In this document: positions 1 through 6,199 of the stretch, in pieces
Position numbering within the stretch: position 1 is the first letter of the stretch
Layout of the letters: every line of letters begins with the position of its first letter
Assembly (NCBI GenBank): GCA_027018975.1
Contig: JALUXN010000298.1
Location: 1 to 6,199 of the forward strand
Reading direction: 5' to 3'
DNA length: 6,199 bases
Source: Mariprofundaceae bacterium
GTDB taxonomy: Bacteria; Pseudomonadota; Zetaproteobacteria; Mariprofundales; Mariprofundaceae
Notes under the pieces: generated by a model
Databases searched by the model: none
The model's input: only the letters and a program-made list of their open reading frames with translations
Told to the model about the DNA's origin: nothing
Position numbers and translations under genes: made by a program

Positions 1-627
1 AAGTTCAAACCGTTGCACCGCATCAATCCACTGCGCTTGGATTATATCGCCAGCCAGCTTGATCTGGGGTCCAGCAATATACTGGATGTCGGCTGCGGCG
101 GTGGTCTGTTGGCGGAGGGGATGGCGGCACGCGGCGCGACCGTGACGGGGCTGGATCGCTCGCCCAAGGCGCTGGCAGTGGCGCGCCTGCATAGCCAGCA
201 ATCGGGTGTCGCCGTGCAGTATGAGGAGAACGATGCCGAGTCGTGGGCGGCTGATCACTGTGCTTATTACGATGCGGTGACCTGTCTGGAGGTGCTCGAG
301 CATGTGCCTGATGTGCCACGCACAGTGGCCGCTTGCGCGGCGATGATCAAGCCGGGCGGCCACTTCTTTTTCGCCACCCTGAACCGCACTCCGACCGCCT
401 ATATCAAAGCGATTCTGGGTGCGGAGTATATCCTTGGCTGGTTGCCGAAGGGGACGCACGAATACGCCAAATTTATCAAGCCGTCGGAGATGCACAGCGC
501 GCTGCAGGCGGCGCATCTGGAGATCAAAGACCTGCAGGGCATGAGCTATTCGCTATTGCAGGATCGCTTCACGCTCGACGATGATCTCGCCGTCAACTAT
601 CTCGGTTTTGCCATCAAACCCGCCTAA
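1..627 (+). CDS. ubiG: Ubiquinone biosynthesis O-methyltransferase UbiG (5' end outside window)
   Basis: UbiG is the SAM-dependent methyltransferase that performs both O-methylations of the ubiquinone ring at the cytoplasmic face of the inner membrane. The frame is open from base 1, encoding KFKPLHRINPLRL, which matches a stretch near residue 34 of the roughly 240-residue E. coli protein. About 32 N-terminal residues are therefore outside the window, and the TTG at base 13 is an internal Leu, not a start. Counting from base 1, SAM motif I (ILDVGCGGG) is at residues 27-35. The VTCLEVLEHVPD block, a KPGG motif and the UbiG-typical AEYILGWLPKGTHEYAKFIKP segment follow. In E. coli UbiG this last region belongs to a membrane-interacting insertion (family knowledge). 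The protein ends at the usual family position (VNYLGFAIKPA). The gene sits 6 bases ahead of lptD and probably shares its transcript. Other class I methyltransferases are unlikely because both UbiG signature segments are present. Confidence 0.95.
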   Translation, partial: KFKPLHRINPLRLDYIASQLDLGSSNILDVGCGGGLLAEGMAARGATVTGLDRSPKALAVARLHSQQSGVAVQYEENDAESWAADHCAYYDAVTCLEVLEHVPDVPRTVAACAAMIKPGGHFFFATLNRTPTAYIKAILGAEYILGWLPKGTHEYAKFIKPSEMHSALQAAHLEIKDLQGMSYSLLQDRFTLDDDLAVNYLGFAIKPA

Positions 628-636
628 GCTTCCATG
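625..636 (+). other. ubiG stop / lptD start junction
   Basis: The TAA stop of ubiG (625-627) is followed by six bases (GCTTCC) and the ATG of lptD (634-636), in the same reading frame. There is no room for a promoter here, and no AGGAGG-like sequence lies within the 15 bases before the ATG. lptD translation therefore probably depends on ribosomes finishing ubiG (inference). Confidence 0.7.
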
Positions 637-693
637 ATTGCTCTGTTTTTGGCGCTGCTGTTGATCGCTGCGGGGACATCTACAGCCGATGCC
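634..693 (+). other. Predicted Sec signal peptide of LptD, lacking basic residues
   Basis: The first 20 residues are an almost unbroken hydrophobic core (MIALFLALLLIAAG) followed by a small, polar c-region ending ADA before TPVNIAADS. This fits signal peptidase I cleavage after A20 under the AXA rule. There is no Lys or Arg in the n-region, which is unusual for a Sec signal. The start cannot be moved upstream because the ubiG stop lies in the same frame at 625-627. The cleavage site is inferred, not demonstrated. Confidence 0.75.
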
Positions 694-2712
694 ACGCCGG
701 TGAATATCGCCGCCGATTCACTAACGCGCAGCGGCGATGGCGTGGTCACCGCCAGCGGCCATGTGGTGATCACCCGCGCCAACGACACGGTGCGCGCCGA
801 TCGTGTCATCTACCGCACCCAGCAGCATATCCTTGAGGCCGACGGCCATGTGATCATCACCTCCGAGCGCGCCACCATCCATGCCATCCACGCCATCATG
901 CAGACAGAGAGCAATACCGGCCAGATGCGCGATGCGGAAATTCTGTTGCCCAATGGTGAACGACTGAAAGCGGCGCAGGTGCGGCGCATTGATGATCAGC
1001 AGATGACAGCCGAGCAGGTCATCTTCACCGCCTGCCCGGTCGATGATGAGGCGTGGCGGATTCGTGCCCGGCATGCGCTGATCGATCAGCAGCAAGGCAG
1101 CGTCACCACCACCGATAGCCGATTCGAGGTGTACGGCGTGCCACTGCTCTACACGCCGTGGTGGCAGCAACCGCTGAAGCGTAAATCGGGGCTATTGCTG
1201 CCGACCATCGGCTTCGGCAAACGGCGCGGCACCGAGATCGCTACGCCATACTACTATGCGCCAGCGCCCAACTGGGATGCGACCTTTACGCCACACCTGA
1301 TGAGTGCGCGCGGCCTGATGGCCGAAAGCGAACTGCGCCATGTCTCCCCGCTGGGTGCGGAGCAACTCAATCTGGACGCCATCCATGACCGCGTCACAGC
1401 CAACAACCGCAGTCGTCTGCGCGCCAACATCCACTGGCAACTACCGGCCGCCAGTGCGTTTGATCTGCAGGCGGATCATGTCAGCGACCGCGACTATCTC
1501 GCCGATTTCGGCAGTGGCAACAGCAATATCAACAGCTCCTACCTAACCAGTACGGCAACCCTCTCGCAGCAGTGGGCGGGCGATCAATTCTCCGGCAGCG
1601 GTTTGCTGCAGGCGCAGCATCAGCAGAATACCGTCCTGACCAGCAATGCGACGGTGTTGCAGATCCTGCCGCGCGCCGAGAGCCGCATGCAGTGGCAACA
1701 ATCACCCAATCTGCGCCTGCATCTGGATCAGCAGACCACCCGTTTTGACCGCCGCCAAGGAGTTGATGGCTGGCGTGTCGATCTGCACCCCTATCTGGAG
1801 ATGCCGTGGCAATTGGCTGGTGGCGGCCTCTCCACACAGCTTGCTGCCGGCAGCCACTACACCTACTACGCCCTGCAGCAGAACGCTGCGCAGACCAATA
1901 ACCATCCACATCGCAGCAGCGCAGAAATCAGCCTAGAGACGCGCGCCGATTTTGAGCGCATCAGCAGCGACAGGCGGTGGCGGCACACCATCTCGCCCAT
2001 CATCCGCTACGACTGGGTCAATGCGCCGGCCGATCAAAGTCAACTGCCCAACTTTGATGCCGCCTTTGCGCGCTTGACTTGGAACTCGCTAATGAGCGCC
2101 AACCGCTTCTCCGGCTACGACCGGATCGAACGAACCAACCGCATCTCTCTGCTGCTGGAGAACCGTCTGCAGAGCAAAGCCGGGCAAGACAAAGCTGCCC
2201 GCGATCGGCTGGTGGTGCGCGCCGGCCTCTCGTATGACATGCTGCGCCGCTCGGTGGATCCTACCCTGCAACCTGCGCCGACCCGCCCCTTCTCCAATCT
2301 GCTCGGCGAGGTGATCGCCAACCCATTGGAGCATCTGCGCCTCTACGGCAATGGCCAGTATGACAGTGCCAACCACTACTGGGCGACCATCACCGCCAAT
2401 GCCGCAGTCACCCTGCCCGACGACAACGCGCTGACACTCGGTTACACCTCAACCGATGCCCGCTATGCGCTGGCCGCCCGTCTGTTCGATCTGGATGCCC
2501 GCTGGCATATCAACCGCGCGTGGGAGACCCACGCCCGCTGGGAGTACGACCTGCGCCAGAAACGGAGCCAGAACACCACCATCGGCCTCCACTATCGCCA
2601 CGCCTGCTGGGGTGTGCAGCTGCAGGCCTATCGCTACAACCGTACCAGCAACACCAGCAGCAGCGCCAATATCGGCTATATGATCAGCTTTGAATTCAAG
2701 GGGTTGGGTTAA
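634..2712 (+). CDS. lptD: LPS-assembly outer-membrane protein LptD
   Basis: LptD is the outer-membrane beta-barrel that, with the lipoprotein LptE, inserts lipopolysaccharide into the outer leaflet. The 692-residue product has a signal peptide (about 1-20), an OstA/LptA-like beta-jellyroll (about 22-165, with repeats such as VVTASGHVVITR and ILEADGHVIIT), and then the barrel. The barrel begins at the conserved YGVPLLYTPWW...KRKSGLLLPTIGFG block, followed by PYYYAPAPNWDATFTPH. A second conserved block, ANRFSGYDRIERTNR, lies near residues 489-503. The protein stops at FEFKGLG, where E. coli LptD (784 residues) continues past its last strand, so loops and C-terminus are shorter. Only two cysteines exist: C134 in the jellyroll (TACP) and C658 near the C-terminus (HACW). 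They fit one inter-domain disulfide. The ATG at 634 is the only reasonable start, because an in-frame stop lies three codons upstream. No clear Shine-Dalgarno is visible, so coupling to ubiG is likely. No lptE or surA is in the window. Confidence 0.95.
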   Translation: MIALFLALLLIAAGTSTADATPVNIAADSLTRSGDGVVTASGHVVITRANDTVRADRVIYRTQQHILEADGHVIITSERATIHAIHAIMQTESNTGQMRDAEILLPNGERLKAAQVRRIDDQQMTAEQVIFTACPVDDEAWRIRARHALIDQQQGSVTTTDSRFEVYGVPLLYTPWWQQPLKRKSGLLLPTIGFGKRRGTEIATPYYYAPAPNWDATFTPHLMSARGLMAESELRHVSPLGAEQLNLDAIHDRVTANNRSRLRANIHWQLPAASAFDLQADHVSDRDYLADFGSGNSNINSSYLTSTATLSQQWAGDQFSGSGLLQAQHQQNTVLTSNATVLQILPRAESRMQWQQSPNLRLHLDQQTTRFDRRQGVDGWRVDLHPYLEMPWQLAGGGLSTQLAAGSHYTYYALQQNAAQTNNHPHRSSAEISLETRADFERISSDRRWRHTISPIIRYDWVNAPADQSQLPNFDAAFARLTWNSLMSANRFSGYDRIERTNRISLLLENRLQSKAGQDKAARDRLVVRAGLSYDMLRRSVDPTLQPAPTRPFSNLLGEVIANPLEHLRLYGNGQYDSANHYWATITANAAVTLPDDNALTLGYTSTDARYALAARLFDLDARWHINRAWETHARWEYDLRQKRSQNTTIGLHYRHACWGVQLQAYRYNRTSNTSSSANIGYMISFEFKGLG
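2696..2712. other. Tail-to-tail overlap of lptD and lipB
   Basis: The lptD TAA (2710-2712, plus strand) lies beyond the lipB TGA (2698-2696, minus strand), so the two converging genes share 17 bases. A 10-base perfect palindrome, TTGAATTCAA (2690-2699), sits at the lipB stop, but no GC-rich hairpin followed by a T-run is present on either strand. Where each transcript ends is not evident. Confidence 0.85.
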
Positions 2713-3325
2713 GCGCGGCCAACTGGCTGGAGAGCTGACGCGTCCACGCCGCCGCCAAATCCGATAAATCTGTGGACTGAGCCCCCTGCGCCTGCATGGT
2801 CGTCACTCCGCTCTGCAATCCGCACGGCTGAATGGCGGCGAACCAGGCGGGATCGGTGGTCACATTGAGTGCCATGCCGTGATAGGCGACGCCGCGCGCC
2901 ACGCGCACGCCCAGCGCGGCGATCTTCTGCTCACCGACCCAGACACCGGGAAAACCGCAGCGGCGCGCGGCCGCAATGCCGCAATCAGCCAGCAGTGCGA
3001 TACATGATGCCTCCAGCAGCTGCACATACGCCTTCACGCCCAGCTGGCGACGGCGCAGATCCATCACCGGATAGAGCATCAACTGGCCGGGGCCGTGAAA
3101 GGTCATCTCGCCACCACGGTCGCTCTGCACCACCGGTGCCGGCAACTGTGCCTGCCGGCGGTTATCAATACCGCGCCGGCCAGTGGTATAGACCGGCTCA
3201 TGCTCGCAGCTGAAGATGATTTCATCGGCACAACCATCGGCAACCTGTGCTGCCCGCGCCTGCAGCCGTTGCCACATCATTTCATAGGGCTGGCGCCCCA
3301 GCCAGTGCTGCTGCATCGGGTTCAA
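2696..3325 (-). CDS. lipB: Octanoyl-[ACP]:protein N-octanoyltransferase LipB
   Basis: LipB moves the octanoyl group from octanoyl-ACP to the lipoyl-domain lysine of 2-oxoacid dehydrogenases and GcvH. This is the first step of de novo lipoate assembly before LipA adds sulfur, and it occurs in the cytoplasm. The 209-residue protein has the family signature RGGEMTFHGPGQLMLYPVMD starting at R70. It also has the catalytic lysine K134 (GEQKIAALG) and the acyl-carrying cysteine C168 (AIQPCGLQSG), matching K135 and C169 of E. coli LipB. Length is normal and the C-terminus intact. Two starts are possible. The TTG at 3325 overlaps the upstream stop as TTGA, and an ATG at 3316 would give a 206-residue product starting MQQHWLG. 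Neither has a clear ribosome-binding site. I kept the longer form, but the ATG is at least as plausible. It is the last gene of the leftward operon, and its 3' end overlaps lptD by 17 bases. lipA is not in the window. Confidence 0.95.
   Translation of the reverse strand: MNPMQQHWLGRQPYEMMWQRLQARAAQVADGCADEIIFSCEHEPVYTTGRRGIDNRRQAQLPAPVVQSDRGGEMTFHGPGQLMLYPVMDLRRRQLGVKAYVQLLEASCIALLADCGIAAARRCGFPGVWVGEQKIAALGVRVARGVAYHGMALNVTTDPAWFAAIQPCGLQSGVTTMQAQGAQSTDLSDLAAAWTRQLSSQLAALNPTP
3322..3325 (-). other. TTGA stop/start overlap between acyl-CoA synthetase and lipB
   Basis: On the minus strand the four bases TTGA hold a possible lipB TTG start (3325-3323) and the synthetase TGA stop (3324-3322). 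This is the rarer-start analogue of the common ATGA junction. If lipB instead starts at the ATG at 3316, the genes are separated by five bases. Either form implies tight coupling. Confidence 0.6.
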
Positions 3326-5097
3326 TCGTCGCTGTCGGGATAGAGCGCGGCGACCAGATCGGCATGGCTGTCGAGAATCTTGCGCCGCTTCAGCTTCAGC
3401 GTCGGCGTCAGCAGTCCATCATCCTGCGTCCACGGCCTATCGACCCACGCCATCCGCTTCACCTGCATGAAGCTGGCGAGATCGTGCTCATCCTGCCGCA
3501 TGCGCGCCAATGCCCAGCGATTCACAGCAGCATCATGGCGCCAATCCTGCGGCAACGGCCTGCGCTGCTCACGCTGCCAGGCAGCAGCCATGGCCGCCTC
3601 ATCCGGTACAACCAGCGCCGCCACATAAGGTCGTCCATCGGCAATCACCATCGCCTGCTGGAAGCAGGGATCCTGATTCAGATGCTGCTCGATCACCGCC
3701 GGCGCCACATTTTCGCCATTGGAGAGCACCATCATCTCCTTCTTGCGATCGACAATGGTGACATACCCCTCGGCATCGATCTCAACCAGATCGCCGGTGT
3801 GCAGCCAGCCATCGGCATCGACCATCGCCGCGCTCTCCTCCGGCCGCTGCCAGTAGCCCTGCATCACCATCGCCCCTCTGGCAAGCAGCTCGCCATCATC
3901 ATCAACGCGCAGCTCCACACCCGGCAGCGCCGGCCCGACGGTCGCCGGTTTCACCGCCCCTTCGCGGTTGACGGTCAGCACCGGTGATGCTTCGGTCAGC
4001 CCGTAACCGGGCAGCACCAGGATGTCGGCGGCGAGCAGAAAACGGGCAATATCGGGGTGCAGCGCCGCACCGCCGGAGATAAAGGCGCGGATACGGCCAC
4101 CCATCTTGTCGCGCAGCTTGGCGTTGACCAGTCGGTCAAGCAGACGCCAGAGCGATTGTTGCAACCACGGCAGTGCCTTACCCTGCTGCTGCAGCGCAAA
4201 ACGCTTCGCGCCCAACTGCTGCGCTGCCGCAAAAAGGGTGCGTTTGAGCGCCGGCGCCTCGGCCAGCTTCGCCTGCACGCCGGCGTAAATCTTCTCATAG
4301 AGCCGCGGCACCGAAATCATAATGGTCGGCTGCACCTCCGGCATATCGCGCAGCAGCGTGGTCACCGACTCGGCATAGGCGATCTCCGCGCCGCTGGCGG
4401 TCGGCAGAAAATGGCCGATGCTGCGCTCAAAGGCGTGCGAGGCGGGCAGAAACGAGAGAAATCGATCATCAGGGAAAACGGGCACCGCGCCCAGCCCCGC
4501 CTCGACATCGGCGAGAATATTGCCGTGCGAGAGCATCACCCCTTTGGGGAAACCGGTCGTACCGGAGGTGTAGATCAGCGTCGCCAGCTGCTCGCGCGTC
4601 GGGCAGGTCGCCTGCAGCACATGATCCCACGCCGCATCCCGCGCAATCGCCTCGATACTCTCCGTTTCTCCGTGAAATGGCAGCCGCGCAATCTCCACCC
4701 CATCAAGTTTATGCAGCTGCTCCCCCTCCTCGACCAGCACCACCGTCGCGCCGGAATCAGCCAACACATGCTGCACCGCCTCCGGCGGATCGGTGAAATA
4801 GGCCGGCACGGTCACCGCACCAAGCCGCAAAATGGCGAAATCGGCGATGAACCACTCCGGACAGTTGTGGCCGAGGATGGCCACGCGATCGCCCGTCTTC
4901 ACCCCCTTGGACTCCAGCCACGCCGCCACCCGCAGCACCGCCATCTGCACATGAATGCGCGAGCTGACCCGCCACGAGCCATCCGCCAGCCGGTGGCGCA
5001 GCATCGGTTTGTCGAGCCACTCAGAGGGTGCGGCGAGCAGCAGATCGGAGAGGCAGCCGGCGGCGCGAACCTGGGTGAGCCCTACGCAGTCACGCAT
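3322..5097 (-). CDS. AMP-forming long-chain acyl-CoA synthetase, FadD15/FAA1 type
   Basis: This ANL-superfamily enzyme activates a free fatty acid with ATP to acyl-AMP and then forms the acyl-CoA thioester. The 591-residue protein is complete. The phosphate-binding loop YTSGTTGFPKG is at 176-186, the LPASHAFER motif (H221) at 217-225, and the GYGLTEASP motif at 364-372. HTGDLVEID lies at 433-441, the hinge D450-RKK follows, and the C-terminal LLTPTLKLKRRK contains the expected adenylation lysine, K568. The PTLKLKR ending and overall length are typical of the COG1022 (FAA1-like) branch rather than classical E. coli FadD, hence no gene symbol. Substrate chain length cannot be read from sequence, and an acyl-ACP-forming role is not excluded. 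The ATG at 5097 lies 16 bases inside the upstream gene. The TGA stop overlaps the lipB start, so it is the middle gene of a coupled operon. Upstream of the ATG only a weak GGA is visible. Confidence 0.9.
   Translation of the reverse strand: MRDCVGLTQVRAAGCLSDLLLAAPSEWLDKPMLRHRLADGSWRVSSRIHVQMAVLRVAAWLESKGVKTGDRVAILGHNCPEWFIADFAILRLGAVTVPAYFTDPPEAVQHVLADSGATVVLVEEGEQLHKLDGVEIARLPFHGETESIEAIARDAAWDHVLQATCPTREQLATLIYTSGTTGFPKGVMLSHGNILADVEAGLGAVPVFPDDRFLSFLPASHAFERSIGHFLPTASGAEIAYAESVTTLLRDMPEVQPTIMISVPRLYEKIYAGVQAKLAEAPALKRTLFAAAQQLGAKRFALQQQGKALPWLQQSLWRLLDRLVNAKLRDKMGGRIRAFISGGAALHPDIARFLLAADILVLPGYGLTEASPVLTVNREGAVKPATVGPALPGVELRVDDDGELLARGAMVMQGYWQRPEESAAMVDADGWLHTGDLVEIDAEGYVTIVDRKKEMMVLSNGENVAPAVIEQHLNQDPCFQQAMVIADGRPYVAALVVPDEAAMAAAWQREQRRPLPQDWRHDAAVNRWALARMRQDEHDLASFMQVKRMAWVDRPWTQDDGLLTPTLKLKRRKILDSHADLVAALYPDSDD
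5082..5097 (-). other. 16-base overlap between dehydrogenase stop and acyl-CoA synthetase start
   Basis: The synthetase ATG (5097-5095) precedes the dehydrogenase TAG (5084-5082), so the genes overlap by 16 bases in different frames. No other convincing start codon is seen early in the synthetase. The overlap supports translational coupling within one transcript (inference). Confidence 0.75.
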
Positions 5098-6199
5098 GAG
5101 AGATGATCCAAGAGGTCGAGATTCTCCGGCAACGGCAGTCCCGCCGTCTCGATCTTCTGCACCAGCGCGGCGCGATCAACGCCGGCGAAATAGTGTAGCA
5201 GGCCGCCACGGAAGGCGGGAAAACCGACCCCATAGACAAAGGCGGCATCGAGGTGATCCGGCTCGCTCACCACCTCCTCCTGCAGACAGGCCAGCGCCTC
5301 CACCAGCATCGGCAACAGGCAGGCATCGACAATGGCATCCGCCGTCATCGCCATTTTTGTACCCGCCCGCGCGCCCATGTCGGCGTCGAACTCTTTGGCA
5401 TCCGGCACCGCATGGGGCAGATAGCGGCGCAGCGCACTGTTCACCGCGCCCTGCTCCATCTTGGCGTGCTTACCGCGCTGATAGGTGAAAAAGCCACCGC
5501 CCGACTTCTCGCCCAGCAGCCCGTCGGCCACCATCTGGTCGAACCACGCCGGCATCGCCAGCCGCGCACCGAACGCCTCGCTGAGATGGTGTCCGACATG
5601 GCTGCAGATATCGAGCCCGACCCGATCGGCCAGCTCGATCGCTCCCATCGGCATGCCGAAGTGCTTCAGCGCCCCATCGACATGCGTCGGCTGTTCGCCC
5701 GCTTCCAGCAGCAGCAGCGCGGCGCGCATGTAGGGCATCAGGCAGCGGTTGACCAGAAAACCGGGCGAATCGGCCACCACAATCGGATATTTCCCCCAGC
5801 CCACAGCCAACGCGCAGGTTTTGTCGATCGTCGCCTCGCTCGTTTTTTCACCCGCCACCACCTCTACCAGCGGCATCTTCGGTGCCGGATTGAAAAAGTG
5901 CAGACCGGCGATACGACCGGCATTGGCGCGCCGCCGCTGCATCGCAGTGATGGAGAGCGATGAGGTATTGGAGAGCAGCAGTGCATCTTTGCGTACATGC
6001 TTACCCACCTCCAACCAGAGCTGACGCTTCACCTTCAGTTCCTCCAGCACCGCCTCGATCACCACATCGGCATCCGCCAGACCGCTGCTATCGAGCACCG
6101 GACGAATGCGATCGAGCCGCTGCTGATCGATCCGTCCGCGCCCCTTGGCCATTGCGGCAATGCGCTGCATACCGCGCGCCAGCGGCTGTTGGGCTACCT
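5082..6199 (-). CDS. 3-hydroxyacyl-CoA dehydrogenase, FadB/FadJ-type alpha subunit (N-terminal part outside window)
   Basis: This enzyme oxidises L-3-hydroxyacyl-CoA to 3-ketoacyl-CoA with NAD in beta-oxidation. The frame is open to the window edge, giving 371 residues. The ATG at 6170 is internal, because sequence typical of the family continues upstream of it without a stop. Seen in order are ADADVVIEAVLEELKVKRQ, SNTSSLSI, GLHFFNPAPKMPLVEV with the catalytic His (codon 5900-5898) and Glu (codon 5864-5862), and PGFLVNR. The C-terminal dehydrogenase repeats follow, with GLLGEKSGGGFFTY and VYGVGFPAFRGG. The NAD-binding GxGxxG loop, and any N-terminal enoyl-CoA hydratase domain, would lie beyond 6199. 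The duplicated C-terminal half ending in GFPAFRGG matches FadB/FadJ multifunctional proteins better than short, single-function dehydrogenases, but the fusion cannot be confirmed here. The TAG stop lies inside the acyl-CoA synthetase gene. No thiolase partner (fadA/fadI) is visible. Confidence 0.9.
   Translation of the reverse strand, partial: VAQQPLARGMQRIAAMAKGRGRIDQQRLDRIRPVLDSSGLADADVVIEAVLEELKVKRQLWLEVGKHVRKDALLLSNTSSLSITAMQRRRANAGRIAGLHFFNPAPKMPLVEVVAGEKTSEATIDKTCALAVGWGKYPIVVADSPGFLVNRCLMPYMRAALLLLEAGEQPTHVDGALKHFGMPMGAIELADRVGLDICSHVGHHLSEAFGARLAMPAWFDQMVADGLLGEKSGGGFFTYQRGKHAKMEQGAVNSALRRYLPHAVPDAKEFDADMGARAGTKMAMTADAIVDACLLPMLVEALACLQEEVVSEPDHLDAAFVYGVGFPAFRGGLLHYFAGVDRAALVQKIETAGLPLPENLDLLDHLSCVTA

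Noticed and set aside
13..15. TTG at base 13 as the ubiG start
   Set aside because: The frame continues upstream to base 1 with KFKP, which matches the conserved UbiG segment KPLHRINPLRL, so the codon is an internal leucine and the gene is cut by the window edge.
2714..2740. Short inverted repeat GCCAACTGGC just after lptD as a terminator
   Set aside because: The stem is only 4 base pairs with a 2-base loop, there is no T-run, and it is explained as lipB C-terminal coding sequence.
3247..3987. Plus-strand open frame of about 246 codons over lipB and the synthetase 3' end
   Set aside because: It is the same kind of antisense shadow: His/Arg/Ile-rich translation, no motif, and it spans two real genes on the other strand.
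4885..4892. GCGATCGC octamer, as in cyanobacterial HIP1
   Set aside because: I found only this single copy, within coding sequence, which fits chance given the abundant GATC and GC-rich composition. HIP1-rich genomes carry it far more often.
4057..5106. Long open frame (about 349 codons) on the plus strand opposite the acyl-CoA synthetase
   Set aside because: It is antisense to a gene with every ANL motif intact, its translation is rich in Arg, His and Gln with no recognisable domain, and it is explained by GC-rich codon choice leaving few stops in the opposite frame.
5842..5849. Run of six T on the plus strand (six A on the coding strand) as terminator or frameshift site
   Set aside because: There is no GC-rich hairpin before it, it lies inside the dehydrogenase, and codon boundaries (GAA AAA ACG) do not form a canonical -1 slippery heptamer. 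The protein stays conserved on both sides.
5253..5963. Plus-strand open frame of about 236 codons opposite the dehydrogenase
   Set aside because: The opposite strand carries conserved catalytic motifs throughout, and the translation here is low-information His/Arg/Gln-rich sequence.

Overview
This window is protein-coding from end to end and comes from a Gram-negative, ubiquinone-using bacterium with an outer membrane, most likely a proteobacterium. LptD (the LPS translocon) and UbiG (ubiquinone biosynthesis) are the strongest evidence for this. The DNA is GC-rich, roughly 60% by eye. The gene order ubiG-lptD is not the surA-lptD arrangement typical of enteric Gammaproteobacteria. A less-sampled proteobacterial lineage, for example a zetaproteobacterium, is possible, but I cannot place it from this sequence.

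Plus strand, 1-2712: the 3' part of ubiG, whose start lies before the window, is followed after only 6 bases by lptD. The two genes share a reading frame separated by one stop codon. They look co-transcribed, and any promoter lies upstream of the window.

Minus strand, 6199-2696: three genes are read leftward with no spacing. First is the 3' part of a FadB/FadJ-type 3-hydroxyacyl-CoA dehydrogenase whose start lies beyond base 6199. It overlaps by 16 bases a complete long-chain acyl-CoA synthetase of the FadD15/FAA1 type, which in turn overlaps lipB (octanoyltransferase) by 4 bases. This looks like one translationally coupled operon joining fatty-acid activation, beta-oxidation and the first step of lipoate assembly.

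The two gene blocks converge and overlap tail to tail by 17 bases (2696-2712). The only non-coding DNA in the window is 6 bases (628-633). There is no intergenic stretch of note, and I saw no RNA gene, insertion sequence, CRISPR array, repeat family, promoter or convincing terminator.

All five genes belong to well-known families, and I do not see a previously undescribed system. Points worth a second look are the beta-oxidation/lipB coupling, the ubiG-lptD linkage, the reduced two-cysteine LptD with an uncharged signal-peptide start, the lack of any terminator space between the converging operons, and an apparent excess of GATC sites.
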